A DNA stretch of 64,000 nucleotides. It comes from Perca fluviatilis. Its lineage: Eukaryota > Chordata > Actinopteri > Perciformes > Percidae. Shown one piece after another: positions 1 to 10,454 of this stretch. The position numbers were made by a program, and so were the translations under genes. The notes under the pieces are model-generated. The model saw nothing but the letters and a program-made list of their open reading frames with translations. It did no database searches and was not told the origin of the DNA. The stretch is taken from assembly GCF_010015445.1 (NCBI RefSeq), contig NC_053112.1, positions 33,911,498-33,975,497 of the forward strand. The letters run 5' to 3'. Position 1 is the first letter of the stretch, and every line of letters begins with the position of its first letter.

Positions 1-1080
1 AGTCTATTTTCAAGGGTAAAAATCACAAGGCTTTTATATCTATATCTTGATTTGATACTAAAAGCATGATGTGATGACAGCACCCATAAACAATCTCGTT
101 AATTTCCTCACACTCGTCTTGAAACACACTGGAGTGATTAGCATTTTATTAATGTCAGTCTACAAACGTATTATACTCTATATGAACACAGACAAAACTG
201 CCTCTTTGAGTAAGCCTCTGGCTATATTGGTCAAATAAACACAGCTCAAGGCACAATTATTTGATTTTGGGTTCATGCATTATCCCTTGTGGGCTATTCG
301 TCCATTAGCCTTTACTGCACATGAATACAATTAAAGGTTTACCATCATATTTACACGCACTCAACATTACATGTTGCAAATCACTGTTTTTATTTTCATG
401 TTACAATCAATGAGGAAAAAGAAGAAAAAAAATCAGGCAAGCTTTAAAAAAAAAAAAAAAAAAGGATACATAGTTCACATCCTTTTATATAAACTTGCCA
501 TATTACACCTGATGGTGTTTGGTATGTTTACTGAAAATCTCTTCTATACTTACTGAATGATGTTAAGAGGAGTATTGGTTTGTCATTTTCATGAAAATAG
601 TGGAACAAGACAAACATGTTTGTATCCTTCACTGATAACCATAAAAAGTCCTGAGGCGTTTCACATTGTTGATGTCAAATGGACCTTGGTCTGATCCTGG
701 TTGTTTTGTTAAGTCTCTGTGCCCTGCTGTCTTTGATTTCTAAATACTATCTACTTTTCTCAATTACTGCAGTTACACAATTGCACAACAGAGGGCTGCT
801 CCATATTACATCCATAAATGCATATGTCATACGGCAGAGTCTTTGTGTTTGGTTATATTTTTGTTCATGTTTTAGTTAGCTGTATTTTATTTATTCCTGA
901 TTTTTCATGTGTTTGCAAGTATATTTTGGTTTGCTGTGCTTTATTTATTACTGATTTGTGTGATTTGCATGTATATTTATTTATTTGATTTGTTCTGATT
1001 AGTGAGTAATTTATTTTGCATGTTTATTAGTTGTTTGGAATTGGTTTGGACTCTATAATCTTTTTTTTTATTTACTGCCG
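1..1080. other. AT-rich noncoding DNA
   Basis: I see no gene here. The stretch is AT-rich, with an A-run near 446-463 and a T-rich, ATTTATT-rich segment at about 880-1030. Short ORFs in this stretch have no domain, biased codon use or splice context, so none is called. Confidence 0.6.
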
Positions 1081-1084
1081 TAGT

Positions 1085-1420
1085 TCACACCTACAGACAA
1101 TTAACCTGAGTGGAGCACAAACTGACAGCCCAAGCTACTAATAGGTGGCTTGGGGCGAGTGTCCAGGAGACCATTGATGAACTAAGAAATGGAATTGGAG
1201 GTGGGGCCGGGAGGGTAGAAAACCGAGAGAAACGCAACAGACGAGGCTAGAGCGTTACGGGGGAAACACGCCAGACGGAAGCAGAGTGGTACGGGGGCAT
1301 TGGCCGCCAGTGCTGGAGAGAGACCTATTGAATCCCAGTTGGCGTTCGAGGACGTGAGGTGTGAGTGGCGCAGAAGATGATAAGCTTCCTTCTTTCATTT
1401 GTCTGGACTAACGCTACTGC
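1085..1420. promoter_or_regulatory. GC/CpG-rich block, possible LTR or promoter-like segment
   Basis: This roughly 330-base block is much richer in G, C and CpG than its flanks, with several ACG/CGG runs between 1200 and 1370. It contains no open reading frame of note. Such an island in AT-rich fish DNA could be a solo LTR, the GC-rich 5' part of a transposon, or a promoter. No TIR or target duplication was found, so the identity stays open. Confidence 0.3.
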
Positions 1421-3100
1421 CGCAAGACATTTTTTCTAATCTTTCATATATCCTCCTAAATTGTGTTTTTACCTGACTTTTAACATGTTTTCATTTTCAA
1501 CTGTTTTTAGTTCCTGATTAGGAGAAGACTCCATGTGATAAAAAAAATCATTGTTTTATCATACCCAGCTTTGTTTCTGTGTTTTCTTGGTTGCCAGGCA
1601 CTCCCCTTGCTTTTTCTTTTTTTTTTTGCATCTTTTTAATCTAGAGTTCCTAGTCTCGACTAAACTAGCTGGTGTTGTTGAGAGGATTTCAAGTTTGTGC
1701 CACTCACTCTGGCAGCAACCTGGCCACACATAAGCAACCTGATGTTAAAGTGTGTTTGACAGATTTCTGGTAGTGTTGACCAGTAGTGTGGTGTTTATAG
1801 ACCATCAAAAAGAATGAAAAGGTTTGTGAAGCCAAATATAGATTATTCTGCTGTTTAAATGTAACCTAGGACAACGAAAAACTAAGCAACATTGGGTTTA
1901 CATTCAATATTTGTTGCTTAAATGTATTGTGTTTGTTTGCTAGCAGTCTTCCTCTTTCTTGCCTTTGTTGGCACATTGCTCAGTGAAAAAAAACATGAAA
2001 CCATCAGCAGGACAGTGTATTGAGTGTGCATATTATGCTTGCAATATGTGTACTTGCTCATAAAATCTTTGATCCATAGAGCTGCTTGTGCTCAAACATT
2101 ACAAGGTAACTTTAAAGTGCAACTTAACACCATGCTAAAAAGCAATGCTTTCCTGCTCACTCTGGTTGAAGGTTTCAAGTCTGTTTAACCTCTGACCACA
2201 CCCAGTATCCCTGAGAGGGTGTGGTTGGGTTTGGTCAGATGCGTGCTTGGTTGCACCCAACAGTGATATCATGGGGTCCTGGAGTACACCTGTACATCAC
2301 TGCAGCAAGGTAAGACGTTAAACCACTGGTCGTCCACAAAGACAAGAACTACTTCTCACCTTCCTGCAGCAGTACTTAGCCATGCAGATATTTGTTTCAT
2401 TTTGAGATTTCTGCTGTGTGGTCACCAATACCTATGGTTTAACGTTGTCCAGTAACATTAAGGCATGAAGTAAGGTTTATAAGTATGTGTACTACACAAA
2501 GGGTGGCATCATCTGCAAAAACTGTGAATTTGTATATTAAAACAATGGTGTGTATGTGTAATTTTCAAGTCACTTAAAATCATATTTTCTCACAGTTGTC
2601 TGTGTTATCCTTGAAAAAGTGGTTGGCACACTGGCAGTGGAGTACAGAGTCAGAACTTTTAAATTGTGGTTCAATTGCTGGCGGATTTAAAGGCCAATAC
2701 CCAAATCACTTTAACATGACTAAGCTGTCTTTGTCTGACAGTTTGCAATCCATTGGATTTGTACACATGGCTGCTCCTGTAATGCCTCATTAACATGTTG
2801 ACATTAACAGTGGCCTTCACCCAGAAAGTGGCTGACAATAATAGAGCGGCTTTGTTATTCAGCTGTGCTAACTTGTAACTTTATATTATAAAGTTACATG
2901 ACGCTGCCTAGTTTTGTTATGACTTGTTGGCATGAATATGGGCTTGATCCTACTGGTCTTAATTTCCAGATTTTGATCAGTTTATCTCATTTGATTTGCG
3001 ATTTAATCAAATGTGTTTATTAACCTTGATGGCTCAGGTTGCTTGTTAACTGTAAAGCTGGCAAAAGGTGAGATAATCATGATAACAAAAAACAGCCAGG
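1421..3100. other. Noncoding DNA, no recognised element
   Basis: Nothing here was recognised as a gene or a repeat family. There are T-runs near 1617-1629. ORFs at 1551-1733 and 2596-2793 are short and featureless. Confidence 0.5.
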
Positions 3101-3545
3101 GGGGCCAAATTGAATCTGGATGAAGACTGTGCTCCAAGACCAACAGATCACACATCACTCCCATCGCATCAAAAAGCGACGCTTGGTCAGATGCCTTTGG
3201 CGTTTGTTATTGACGCTAAAAGTTTCCTTTAGTGTCATATTTAGACACACTTGGTCGGGATCCTCGGCGTTACTTATGATGCTCTCGGGACTTGCGTCTA
3301 GTCCTTGGGCGTCGTCTTTACACACATTTGGTTGATACTCTTGGAGTCACTTTTTGACACTCTGGGTCGGGATGTACGTTTAACCAACATGCAGCACAAG
3401 AAAGGGACAGTTAGGTTTAGGAAAAGATCGTGGGTGGGGTTACAAAATGTACGTTTCAGTGACACGCGGGACAAGAATGGGACACAAACCCCGGTCTCCT
3501 AGGTGAAAGTCCTGTGTTGTTTGACCCATCCACCAACCCAACCAA
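3095..3545. repeat. Interspersed repeat fragment (TTTAGG/AAAGTCCTGTGTT type)
   Basis: The block carries repeated ACGC/TTGGCGT-like subunits (3170-3320). It is followed by a segment of the type GTTAGGTTTAGGAAAAGATC and, at about 3494-3535, a GGTCTCC..GTGAAAGTCCTGTG motif. Related wording recurs at 32090-32290 (GGTTAGGTTTGAG, GGTCAGGTTTAGG) and 43655-43680 (CAGTCCCCCGAGTGAAAG). I take this to be an internal part of a dispersed fish repeat. No termini were identified. Confidence 0.45.
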
Positions 3546-3769
3546 CCTACTTACACAGATTTTCGGTCTTTCATACTACTCGCTACCGTTGTCGCTCTTA
3601 ATACTACGTCACCAATTGTTTTACTCAGCAGTTTCAGCAAATGTTGAAATCTAAAATACATACATTTTACACAAAAGGTTTTCATGACACAAATGTAGCT
3701 CAGCGCAAATTCTTTCAGGAAGAACTAACAAGTAATCAGTCCCTCCTAAGCGAATCAGGGCTGGAGGCG

Positions 3770-4180
3770 TTCACCTTCTGATAATCCAATCAGGATCGGC
3801 CAAGGATCCCATAGGCCAATCACAGCGTTACATCACTGTTTTAAAAGCTGCTTCTCTCCCTGTTCTATCAGCTGTCATTTCAGGAAGACGTTGTCCCTCC
3901 TCCTCCCCTTCCGCCTCCCGTCCTAGGGGTTCTCCGGGTGTCGCTCCAATGCCTTCTCGGTCTAGTTTCCGGCTTTCTCCGGCACCACCGGTGTCTGGAT
4001 TCCATCGGGGGGTTACATCTTGGTTCCCTACCCCTACATTAAATTTATTAATATATTAAAAGTATTAATAATGATGGAGTTCAATCTCCAAAACATTGTA
4101 CACTACATGCTGTTGTACATTAAACCTTTTGCATATCTGCAAACAAGTCTCTCCTGATTGAAATGTTCTTGGTTGCATTG
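3770..4180 (+). promoter_or_regulatory. Promoter-like block (CCAAT, TTTAAAA, C-rich leader), candidate solo LTR
   Basis: GGCCAATCAC at about 3813 is followed by a TTTAAAAGC box near 3840 and then a C/T-rich, CpG-containing leader (3880-4020). An ATTAAA near 4121 could act as a polyadenylation signal. The order CCAAT, TATA-like box, leader, polyA-like signal fits an LTR as well as a promoter. No coding sequence follows directly, and no flanking target duplication was found. Confidence 0.3.
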
Positions 4181-4189
4181 TTGATTTAT

Positions 4190-4810
4190 TTTGTGCTGTA
4201 ATTAGGCATTTGGACTGTAAGCAGTAGGGAGTAACAGGAAGCCTGTAGAGAAAAGAGGAGAATGATGAGAAAGAAAAGTGAAGGCTTTAGAGAAATCATA
4301 ACCAAGACTGCTTTTTTTCCCTCCATATTCCATGTCTTTATATTTCTATATTTTCTGGTTATTTCCTTGATGTTTTGCTCTGTTCCTTGTTACTTGTTGT
4401 CAAGCCATATGTCTGTTAACAGAGTCACTCACATCATTAAGGTAGTTAGGTGTAATATAAATAAAGTTAGATTTTAATGATGCAGGCGTCAAACTGAGAC
4501 TAGCAATGAAAATTCAGATCTTCAAATGGTCACTTTTGGATCTTTCAACACCCGAATCTTAGAGACTGGTAACAAGCCGAGTGAAAAAAAGTGATAAATG
4601 GCTGCATGATAGCAATGGTGTGCAAGCTTATCTCCAGTAGCCAGCAAAGCCTTGTTATCACTCTTTTTTAATTGCCTTGGTAGTTGCTCAAACACAGTGA
4701 AATATACACATGGTGTGCGCAAACAAGTTTAAAGTGGTACACCATCCAGAATCTTAGCTTCAAGCATAAAACACTCCCCCCTGTAGACTTGGAAGTGGCT
4801 GTTATGATGG
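4190..4810. other. Noncoding DNA
   Basis: No gene or family was recognised. The ORFs on both strands overlap one another without coding signal. Confidence 0.5.
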
Positions 4811-5390
4811 TGTAGCAGTATGAGTTTAACTCGTAACTACCTGGCGTTCTTTTGGCCAATCACTGCCACAGGGCCCCCTATAAAAACAGGTAGTAGTCCT
4901 CCTGACTGCCTCTTGCTAGTTGGTGACGGAAGTGCATCATACTTCCGGGTCGCTCACTCCGCGTGTGTCGTTCTGCTGCGCTACAGATCTCCGGTTGGCG
5001 GGCCAGTCTTCAACCCCACCATTCAACGCATTCAAAGTCGCATTTACATTTTGTTTGGCTTTCTTTTCATTAGTGAATTTTTTTAGTTTCTTTGGTTAAG
5101 TTCTTATTCACAGAAGGTGATGGTGCTGGTGTCCGGGTGATGGTATCCCCTTCCTGTATTCAGTGTTGTCTACCCTGTTTTCTTTGCTGTGTTCACTGTT
5201 GTGTGTGTCCATGGGTGACTCTCCCCGGGATCCCTCCCTTCCCTTCTGACCCCCTTCTCCTCCACTGGTAAGCCTCAGCAGCAATTACAATTCCCCCCTC
5301 TTTCCCCCCCATGAGGTATGAATGTGTTTTAAATTGTCTTAAAATTTGTTGTTCCTTTTAAAATTGAACCTCGTCTCTGGCTAAATTGTA
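4811..5390 (+). promoter_or_regulatory. TATA promoter-like block with splice-donor-like site, candidate solo LTR
   Basis: GGCCAATCACTGCC at about 4854 is followed by a strong CCTATAAAAAC box near 4878, then a CpG-rich segment with CTTCCGGG (4944). A donor-like CACTGGTAAGC lies at about 5264-5274. The block starts with TGTAGC, as does the sequence just before the other CCAAT block (3694), but the two are not otherwise alike. It may be an LTR (U3-R-U5) or a host promoter with a first exon. No open reading frame with recognisable content follows before the Tc1 element inserted at 5442. Confidence 0.35.
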
Positions 5391-5441
5391 TACATACCTG
5401 TGTGTCCTTAATTGTATCAATAACATTGCAATCATGAAGTA

Positions 5442-5656
5442 CAGTGCCTTGCGAAAGTATTCGGCCCCCTTGAACTTTTCGACCTTTTGCCACATTTCAG
5501 GCCTCAAACATAAAGATATAAAACTGTAATTTTTTGTGAAGAATCAACAACAAGTGGGACACAATCATGAAGTGGAACTAAATTTATTGGATATTTCAAA
5601 CCTTTTAAACAAATAAAAAACTGAAATATTGGGCGTGCAAAATTATTCAGCCCCCT
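5442..5656 (+). repeat. Left terminal inverted repeat of Tc1 copy 1
   Basis: The IR/DR-type terminus has an outer direct repeat at about 5458-5474 and an inner one at about 5644-5660, both with the core TATTC-R-GCCCCCTT. In this family such repeats are the transposase binding sites. The inverted match to 6861-7082 is close, with scattered substitutions and small indels near 5600 and 6905. Confidence 0.9.
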
Positions 5657-6680
5657 TAAGTGAATACTTTGTAGCACCACCTTTTGCTGAGATTACAGCT
5701 GTAAGTCGCTTGGGGTATGTCTCTATCAGTTTTGCACATCGAGAGACTGAAATCTTTGCCCATTCCTCCTTGCAAAACAGCTCGAGCTCAGTGAGGTTGG
5801 ATGGAGAGCGTTTGTGAACAGCAGTTTTCAGTTCTTTCCACAGATTCTCGATTGGATTCAGGTCTGGACTTTGACTTGGCCATTCTAACACCTGGATATG
5901 TTTATTTATGAACCATTCCATTGTAGATTTTGCTTTATGTTTTGGATCATTGTCTTGTTGGAAGACAAATCTCCATCCCAGTCTCAGGTCTTTTGCAGAC
6001 TCCATCAGGTTTTCTTCCAGAATGGTCCTGTATTTGGCTCCATCCATCTTCCCATCAATTTTAACCATCTTCCCTGTCCCTGCTGAAGAAAAGCAGGCCC
6101 AAACCATGATGCTGCCACCACCATGTTTGACAGTGGGGATGGTGCGTTCAGGGTGATGAGCTGTGTTGCTTTTACGCCAAACATAACGTTTTGCATTGTT
6201 GCCAAAAAGTTCGATTTTGGTTTCATCTGACCACAGTACCTTCTTCCACATGTTTGGTGTGTCTCCCAGGTGGCTTTTGGCAAACTTTAAACTACACTTT
6301 TTATGGATATCTTTAAGAAATGGCTTTCTTCTTGCCACTCTTCCATAAAGGCCAGATTTGTGCAGTATATGACTGATTGTTGTCCTATGGACAGAGTCTC
6401 CCACCTCAGCTGTAGATCTCTGCAGTTCATCCAGAGTGATCATGGGCCTCTTGGCTGCATCTCTGATCAGTCTTCTCATTGTATGAGCTGAAAGTTTAGA
6501 GGGACGGCCGGGTCTTCGTAGATTTGTAGTGGTCTGATACTCCTTCCATTTCAATATTATCGCTTGCACAGTGCTCCTTGGGATGTTTAAAGCTTGGGAA
6601 ATCTTTTTGTATCCAAATCCGGCTTTAAACTTCTCCACAACAGTATCTCGGACCTGCCTGGTGTGTTCCTTGTTCTTCAT
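5643..6680 (-). CDS. Tc1-like transposase, full length (345 aa)
   Basis: Cut-and-paste transposase that would bind the element's own inverted repeats in the nucleus and move it into TA sites. Residues 1-50 form a paired-like helix-turn-helix (KKISQALNIPRSTVQ at 25-39). A GRPSK linker (58-62), typical as an AT-hook-like or nuclear-localisation segment, and a second DNA-binding region follow. The catalytic DD34E triad is complete: D152 in LWSDETKIELFG, D243 in FQQDNDPKH, and E278 in DLNPIENLW, with 34 residues between the last two. The glycine-rich HGGGSIMVWACF stretch (186-197) is also present. There is no internal stop or frameshift, and 345 aa is about the usual length (around 340). The last five residues come from a TCA codon where copy 2 has TAA, so the original product probably ended after TKY. 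The start is the first ATG, MKNKEHTRQV, as in related fish transposases. It looks similar to the Passport-type group, but that assignment is from memory. Confidence 0.96.
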   Translation of the reverse strand: MKNKEHTRQVRDTVVEKFKAGFGYKKISQALNIPRSTVQAIILKWKEYQTTTNLRRPGRPSKLSAHTMRRLIRDAAKRPMITLDELQRSTAEVGDSVHRTTISHILHKSGLYGRVARRKPFLKDIHKKCSLKFAKSHLGDTPNMWKKVLWSDETKIELFGNNAKRYVWRKSNTAHHPERTIPTVKHGGGSIMVWACFSSAGTGKMVKIDGKMDGAKYRTILEENLMESAKDLRLGWRFVFQQDNDPKHKAKSTMEWFINKHIQVLEWPSQSPDLNPIENLWKELKTAVHKRSPSNLTELELFCKEEWAKISVSRCAKLIETYPKRLTAVISAKGGATKYSLKGAE

Positions 6681-6860
6681 GATGCTCTCTGCGCTTTACA
6701 CGGACCTCTGAGACTATCACAGAGCAGGTGCATTTATACGGAGACTTGATTACACACAGCTGGATTCTATTTATCACCATTAGTCATTTAGGTCAACATT
6801 GGATCATTCAGAGATCCTCACTGAACTTCTGGAGAGAGTTTGCTGCACTGAAAGTAAAGG

Positions 6861-7082
6861 GGCTGAATAATTTTGCACGCCCACTTTTTCAGTTTTTTAT
6901 TTGTTAAAAAAAAATAATAGAAATAAGAAATAGCCAATGAATTTCGTTCCACTTCATAATTGGGACCCACTTGTTGTTGATTCTTCACAAAAAATTACAG
7001 TTTTATATCTTTATGTTTGAGGCCTGAAATGTGGCAAAAGGTCGAAACGTTCAAGGGGGCCGAATACTTTCGCAAGGCACTG
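6861..7082 (-). repeat. Right terminal inverted repeat of Tc1 copy 1
   Basis: Inverted match to 5442-5656, with the inner direct repeat at about 6856-6872 and the outer one near 7051-7066. The A-rich stretch near 6905-6915 is longer than on the left side. The roughly 180 bases between this repeat and the transposase start hold the 5' leader. Confidence 0.88.
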
Positions 7083-7084
7083 TA

Positions 7085-7560
7085 AAAACATTCCCTGGGT
7101 GAAATTCCCAGGGTGGTGTTGTCTGTGTTTTTGGTGCAGGTTCCACCTAGACCACAACCTTCTCTGTTCTGTCCACTCTCGTGCCGCCACAATGGGAAAG
7201 TGTTCCTGCAGCATTATACACTTCACTGCTGTGAATGTGCTCAGTCTGTTCCTGTTTTTGCGAAAAGAAAAATCTGAATACACCACTTCCATTTCAATCA
7301 TCACAAGTGACCTTATGAGCTCATATAAGTGTGTGCATTGGCTTGTGCACAGAAGCGTAATACTGCACTTTGTGTAAACATTACTGAGCATGGCTGAGTA
7401 GATATTTGATATTAACGTAATGCATTTAGTCACGAAAAACACTGTGGTGTCCCTGTAAATACCATCCCTAAAGCAATAAGCCATTGGTGTAATATGGCCT
7501 AAATGATCTGTTCTAAAATGAAGGGATGTTTTCTTCTTTCTTTTATCTATCCTGAATAGT
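7085..7560. other. Noncoding DNA between Tc1 copy 1 and the foldback MITE
   Basis: No gene or recognised repeat. The long minus ORF crossing this stretch (7011-7625) starts outside the Tc1 element and runs into its inverted repeat, so it is not a gene. Confidence 0.5.
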
Positions 7561-7562
7561 TT

Positions 7563-8335
7563 GACATTTTGGGAAATAGCTAATTTGCTTTCTTGCAGCG
7601 AGTTAGATGAAAAGAATACTAACACTTTTATGTCTGTACACCAAATATGAAGCTACAGTTAGGAGACTATTAATTTAGCATAAAAGCAAGGGAAAACAGC
7701 TAGGCTAGGTCTATCCAAAGGTAGTCTTGCTTTGCCAGACCTTCCTCAACAGCGCTGTGGGGTAGGGTCTGGCTAGTCCATACAGCATTCTGGGATGGGA
7801 GAAAATTGGCATTTGTTTAAACCAATCACAATCGTCTTGGGCGGTGCTAAGCGCCGAGCAGAGCCACGGTGCCACTGCAAAATAGCCTCGGGAAGGAACT
7901 TGTTTTTGGTGGAAGGTGTACGTTCAAAAGTTGTTTTAGTCGTGCAACAGAAAACTCAGATTGGACAGACAGTCTAGCTAGCTGTCTTGATTTACCCTGC
8001 ATCTGAGGAGCAGTTAACCATAGTCCTCATAAATCGACCGGAGTTTAAAATTACAACACAAAGAAAGTGGAAGGTAAGATTGGCAACAACGGAGCAATCC
8101 CTGAAGTGGAACATCGTGGATATAGACTAGTCCAAAGGTAGCAAAATAAACCTAAGACGATATGCCACGTTATATGCCTTTTTACCTTTAAACAGGCAAG
8201 CTGTTTCACCCTGCTTTAGCTAAAATATGCTAAAATATGCTATGCTAAGCTAACCTCTCCTGGTTGTCACTTCATATTTAACAGACAGACATGACAGTGG
8301 AATGGATCTTCTCATCTGACTCTCAGCAAGAAAAG
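7563..8335. mobile_element. Foldback MITE with long inverted arms, copy A, split by a nested element
   Basis: The left arm (7563-7721) starts GACATTTTGGGAAATA. The right arm (8130-8335) is its inverted counterpart: TCTTCTCATCTGACTCTC, ATATTTAACAGACAGACATG and GCTAAGCTAAC mirror the left-arm order. The arms meet at a GTCCAAAGG site into which a TAGTCT-family element inserted (7722-8129). The extreme right end (the CCCAAAATGTC expected from copy B) has decayed. No coding sequence is present. Confidence 0.75.
7722..8129 (+). mobile_element. TAGTCT-family non-autonomous DNA transposon, copy 1 (nested)
   Basis: This 408-bp element runs from TAGTCTTGCTTTGCCAGAC to GGATATAGACTA. The ends pair as a short TAGTCT inverted repeat. 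It is flanked by TCCAAAGG at 7714-7721 and (G)TCCAAAGG at 8130-8138, an 8-9 bp target duplication within the foldback MITE. A subterminal hairpin with a CCAGACC..GGTCTGG stem sits at about 7736-7774. The target length fits hAT, P or Merlin elements. No transposase is encoded. Confidence 0.85.
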
Positions 8336-8339
8336 GGAA

Positions 8340-9885
8340 CAAGGCTGTCTCTTAGATGAACACCTCAAAACCATTGCAGAAGACAGGATGGGTCTTACTT
8401 TGTACTGTACTAAATGTGTAATAAACTGAATATTAGTGTTAGTGTTTTATATTTAAGTTGTGTACAATTTCAATACTTTCTTTGAGTAGCATATTATAGG
8501 AATTCCTATTAGTCCGTAACAAACTGAATACTGAGATGCTGGAGGTGAGAAGCTGGTGATATTTCACAGCTTTCCAAGATCATGATAAATGAAAGTGTTC
8601 TCAGAAATAAAATCACCAGGCTAAAGGTCCCTCTAGGCCACCAGTATCCCTCCATCTCTCAATTCTGTTTGCTCCTACCCTCTCTAATAACAGTATAATA
8701 TCGCTAAATTGAACACATTTTACAGGGCATCCCTGCAAATACCAGTTCAAATTGGACAAAATTAGAAAGGGTGGTAGTGCCCGTTTGCTTGATGGGATTC
8801 TGTACACCAATAGAGGTGTAACAGCAGGCTTGAAATGGATAAATGAGTTGACACGGGGGGGTTGAAGTAAGTGACCTTGAGTTAATACACCTGCAGCAGT
8901 GAGAAGCAGACTTGACTGAGTGTAGAGGTACTTTGGAAGAGAACCGGTCACTGATAATATACTGTAGCTTTGTTTTATCATAAGCAAAATGGTTATTTAC
9001 TTTTATATCATAAACAAGATATTGTAAAAGCAATATGAGCCACTGTCACTGACAGTTGTGACAACTCCTGCATACTGCTTCACTGCAGATTAAATCATCT
9101 ATGTCTACATGTTCTCAAACTGACAAGGAGCTGGTGGTAAAAGAACAGGATATGCTCATATTGCAGGTATTTAGAACAGCAAATATAAAACCTTAATAGG
9201 TTTAGTTACTGATGTATGTCTAAATCTGTGATAGAGTGCAGCAATATGGAAATATATTTGCATTAAAACATGAATTATTTCTTGGTTTAAAATGTACAAG
9301 CCATACATGTTTCACATTAGGATCCTGTTGGTTTATGACAAAAAGTAAATAATGTGATGTATTTCATTATATTTATCCTAAAAAGTCAACATTAAAAGTG
9401 CCTATTTTACCTTAAGTGCAATGATTAGTGCAATGAGGAAAAAATGTGATCGAAGTGACAAATACTTAATATCCTTGTCACCCTGGTGGCTCAGTCCGTG
9501 GATATCAGGATGTGAATATGAATTGTTTAAATTCCCAGTTCTTGTCTGTAAGGCTCGCTCTGTATCCATAGGCCTGAAAGCTCCAGGCGTAATGTGTAAA
9601 CTTTTTTACTAATTTAATTGAAAATGAACATACAATACTTCAAACATTCACTATTTCACTTACGTGCTTTTATTTTTATACTAACCTGAAACGCCAGTTG
9701 GTCTGTTACACAAACCCATCTGAGAAGCTGTTTGGAAAAGGGCAGGAGCTTTCAAAAATATACATGATAAAAATACATGTGATTGGATGAACTCTTTGAA
9801 ATATTGTAATGCTTGTGATATGTATGGTTTAAATATGAATTTTTTAAAATGATTTATGCTAATAGGTTTATGCATCTTTTCCACT
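8340..9885. other. AT-rich noncoding DNA
   Basis: No gene was recognised. At about 9482-9535 a TGGCTCAGTCCGTGG box and a GTTTAAATTCCC box are spaced roughly as in a tRNA-derived SINE head, but both are degenerate. Overlapping ORFs at 8613-9033 (minus) have no family signal. Confidence 0.45.
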
Positions 9886-9889
9886 ATCT

Positions 9890-10345
9890 AATAAATCTCT
9901 GTATTGGACTAGCTATCTTTCCCTCCTACTGGAAGACTGCTCAACTCACCCCCATTTTAAAATCAAAGGATCCAACTCTTGTTTCAACTTCAGGCAAATA
10001 TCCATTCTCCCAGTAGTCAGTTGAGGCATTTTTATTGATTTTTGTAAAGCCTTTGATAAAGCAAATCATCAGATTCTGTTGGACATACTCCGCTAATTTC
10101 AACTTTCCTCTTATGTTGTAATGATCTCTCTCAAGTGGTTAAAATTGGTCATGCAGCATTTCCCCCTAAAACTTGTAATATAGGTGTCCCACAAGGCAGC
10201 ATTTTGAGCCCTTAGCCTTTCTTCTGTGTATCAATGACCTTCCCAATGCATGTAAATATTCTTATTGCCTACTATATTCGATGCCACTGTAATTTTTCTT
10301 TTTTGATTCAAACCTTGGTGTCATAAATTCAAAACCCTCCTCTGA
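9890..10345 (+). pseudogene. LINE reverse-transcriptase remnant (L2/CR1/Rex-type), broken
   Basis: Conceptual translation in shifting frames gives, in order, the reverse-transcriptase signatures of non-LTR retrotransposons: FPSYWKTAQLTPILKSKDP (about 9921-9975), FIDFCKAFDKANHQILLDIL (about 10035-10090), and GVPQGSILSP followed by FLLCINDLPNAC (about 10180-10250). Frameshifts separate them, and the catalytic YADD box is lost (DAT near 10280). The element is long dead. The clade cannot be settled without alignment. Confidence 0.85.
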
Positions 10346-10372
10346 CTTTCACCATTTACATGACTGTATAAA

Positions 10373-10373
<1 letters not shown>

Positions 10374-10434
<61 letters not shown>

Positions 10435-10446
10435 ATATATATATAT
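10374..10446 (+). repeat. (ATCT)n microsatellite ending in (AT)n
   Basis: A tetranucleotide tract of ATCT units runs from about 10374 to 10432 and passes into a short AT tract. It lies inside the LINE remnant. Confidence 0.95.
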
Positions 10447-10454
10447 TCCCCTAA

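Larger units (their letters stand above)
5442..7082 (-). mobile_element. Complete Tc1/mariner element, copy 1 (intact transposase)
   Basis: A complete 1,641-bp Tc1-like DNA transposon. Both ends start CAGTGCCTTGCGAAAGT in inverted orientation, and TA dinucleotides flank it at 5440-5441 and 7083-7084, the target duplication of this superfamily. The inverted repeats are long, about 215 bp (5442-5656 and about 6861-7082). Each holds an outer TATTCGGCCCCCTT and an inner TATTCAGCCCC(C) direct repeat about 186 bp apart, the IR/DR layout known from fish Tc1 elements. It encodes a single full-length transposase on the minus strand. The left inner repeat overlaps the transposase stop codon. Confidence 0.97.

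Noticed and set aside
5898..6491. Several ORFs overlapping the Tc1 transposase in other frames (and the matching set at 17096-17689)
   Set aside because: Shadows of the transposase reading frame, conserved between the copies only because the DNA is.
7011..7625. 204-residue minus ORF
   Set aside because: Begins in a foldback MITE and ends in the Tc1 inverted repeat, with no domain. It is a chance frame.
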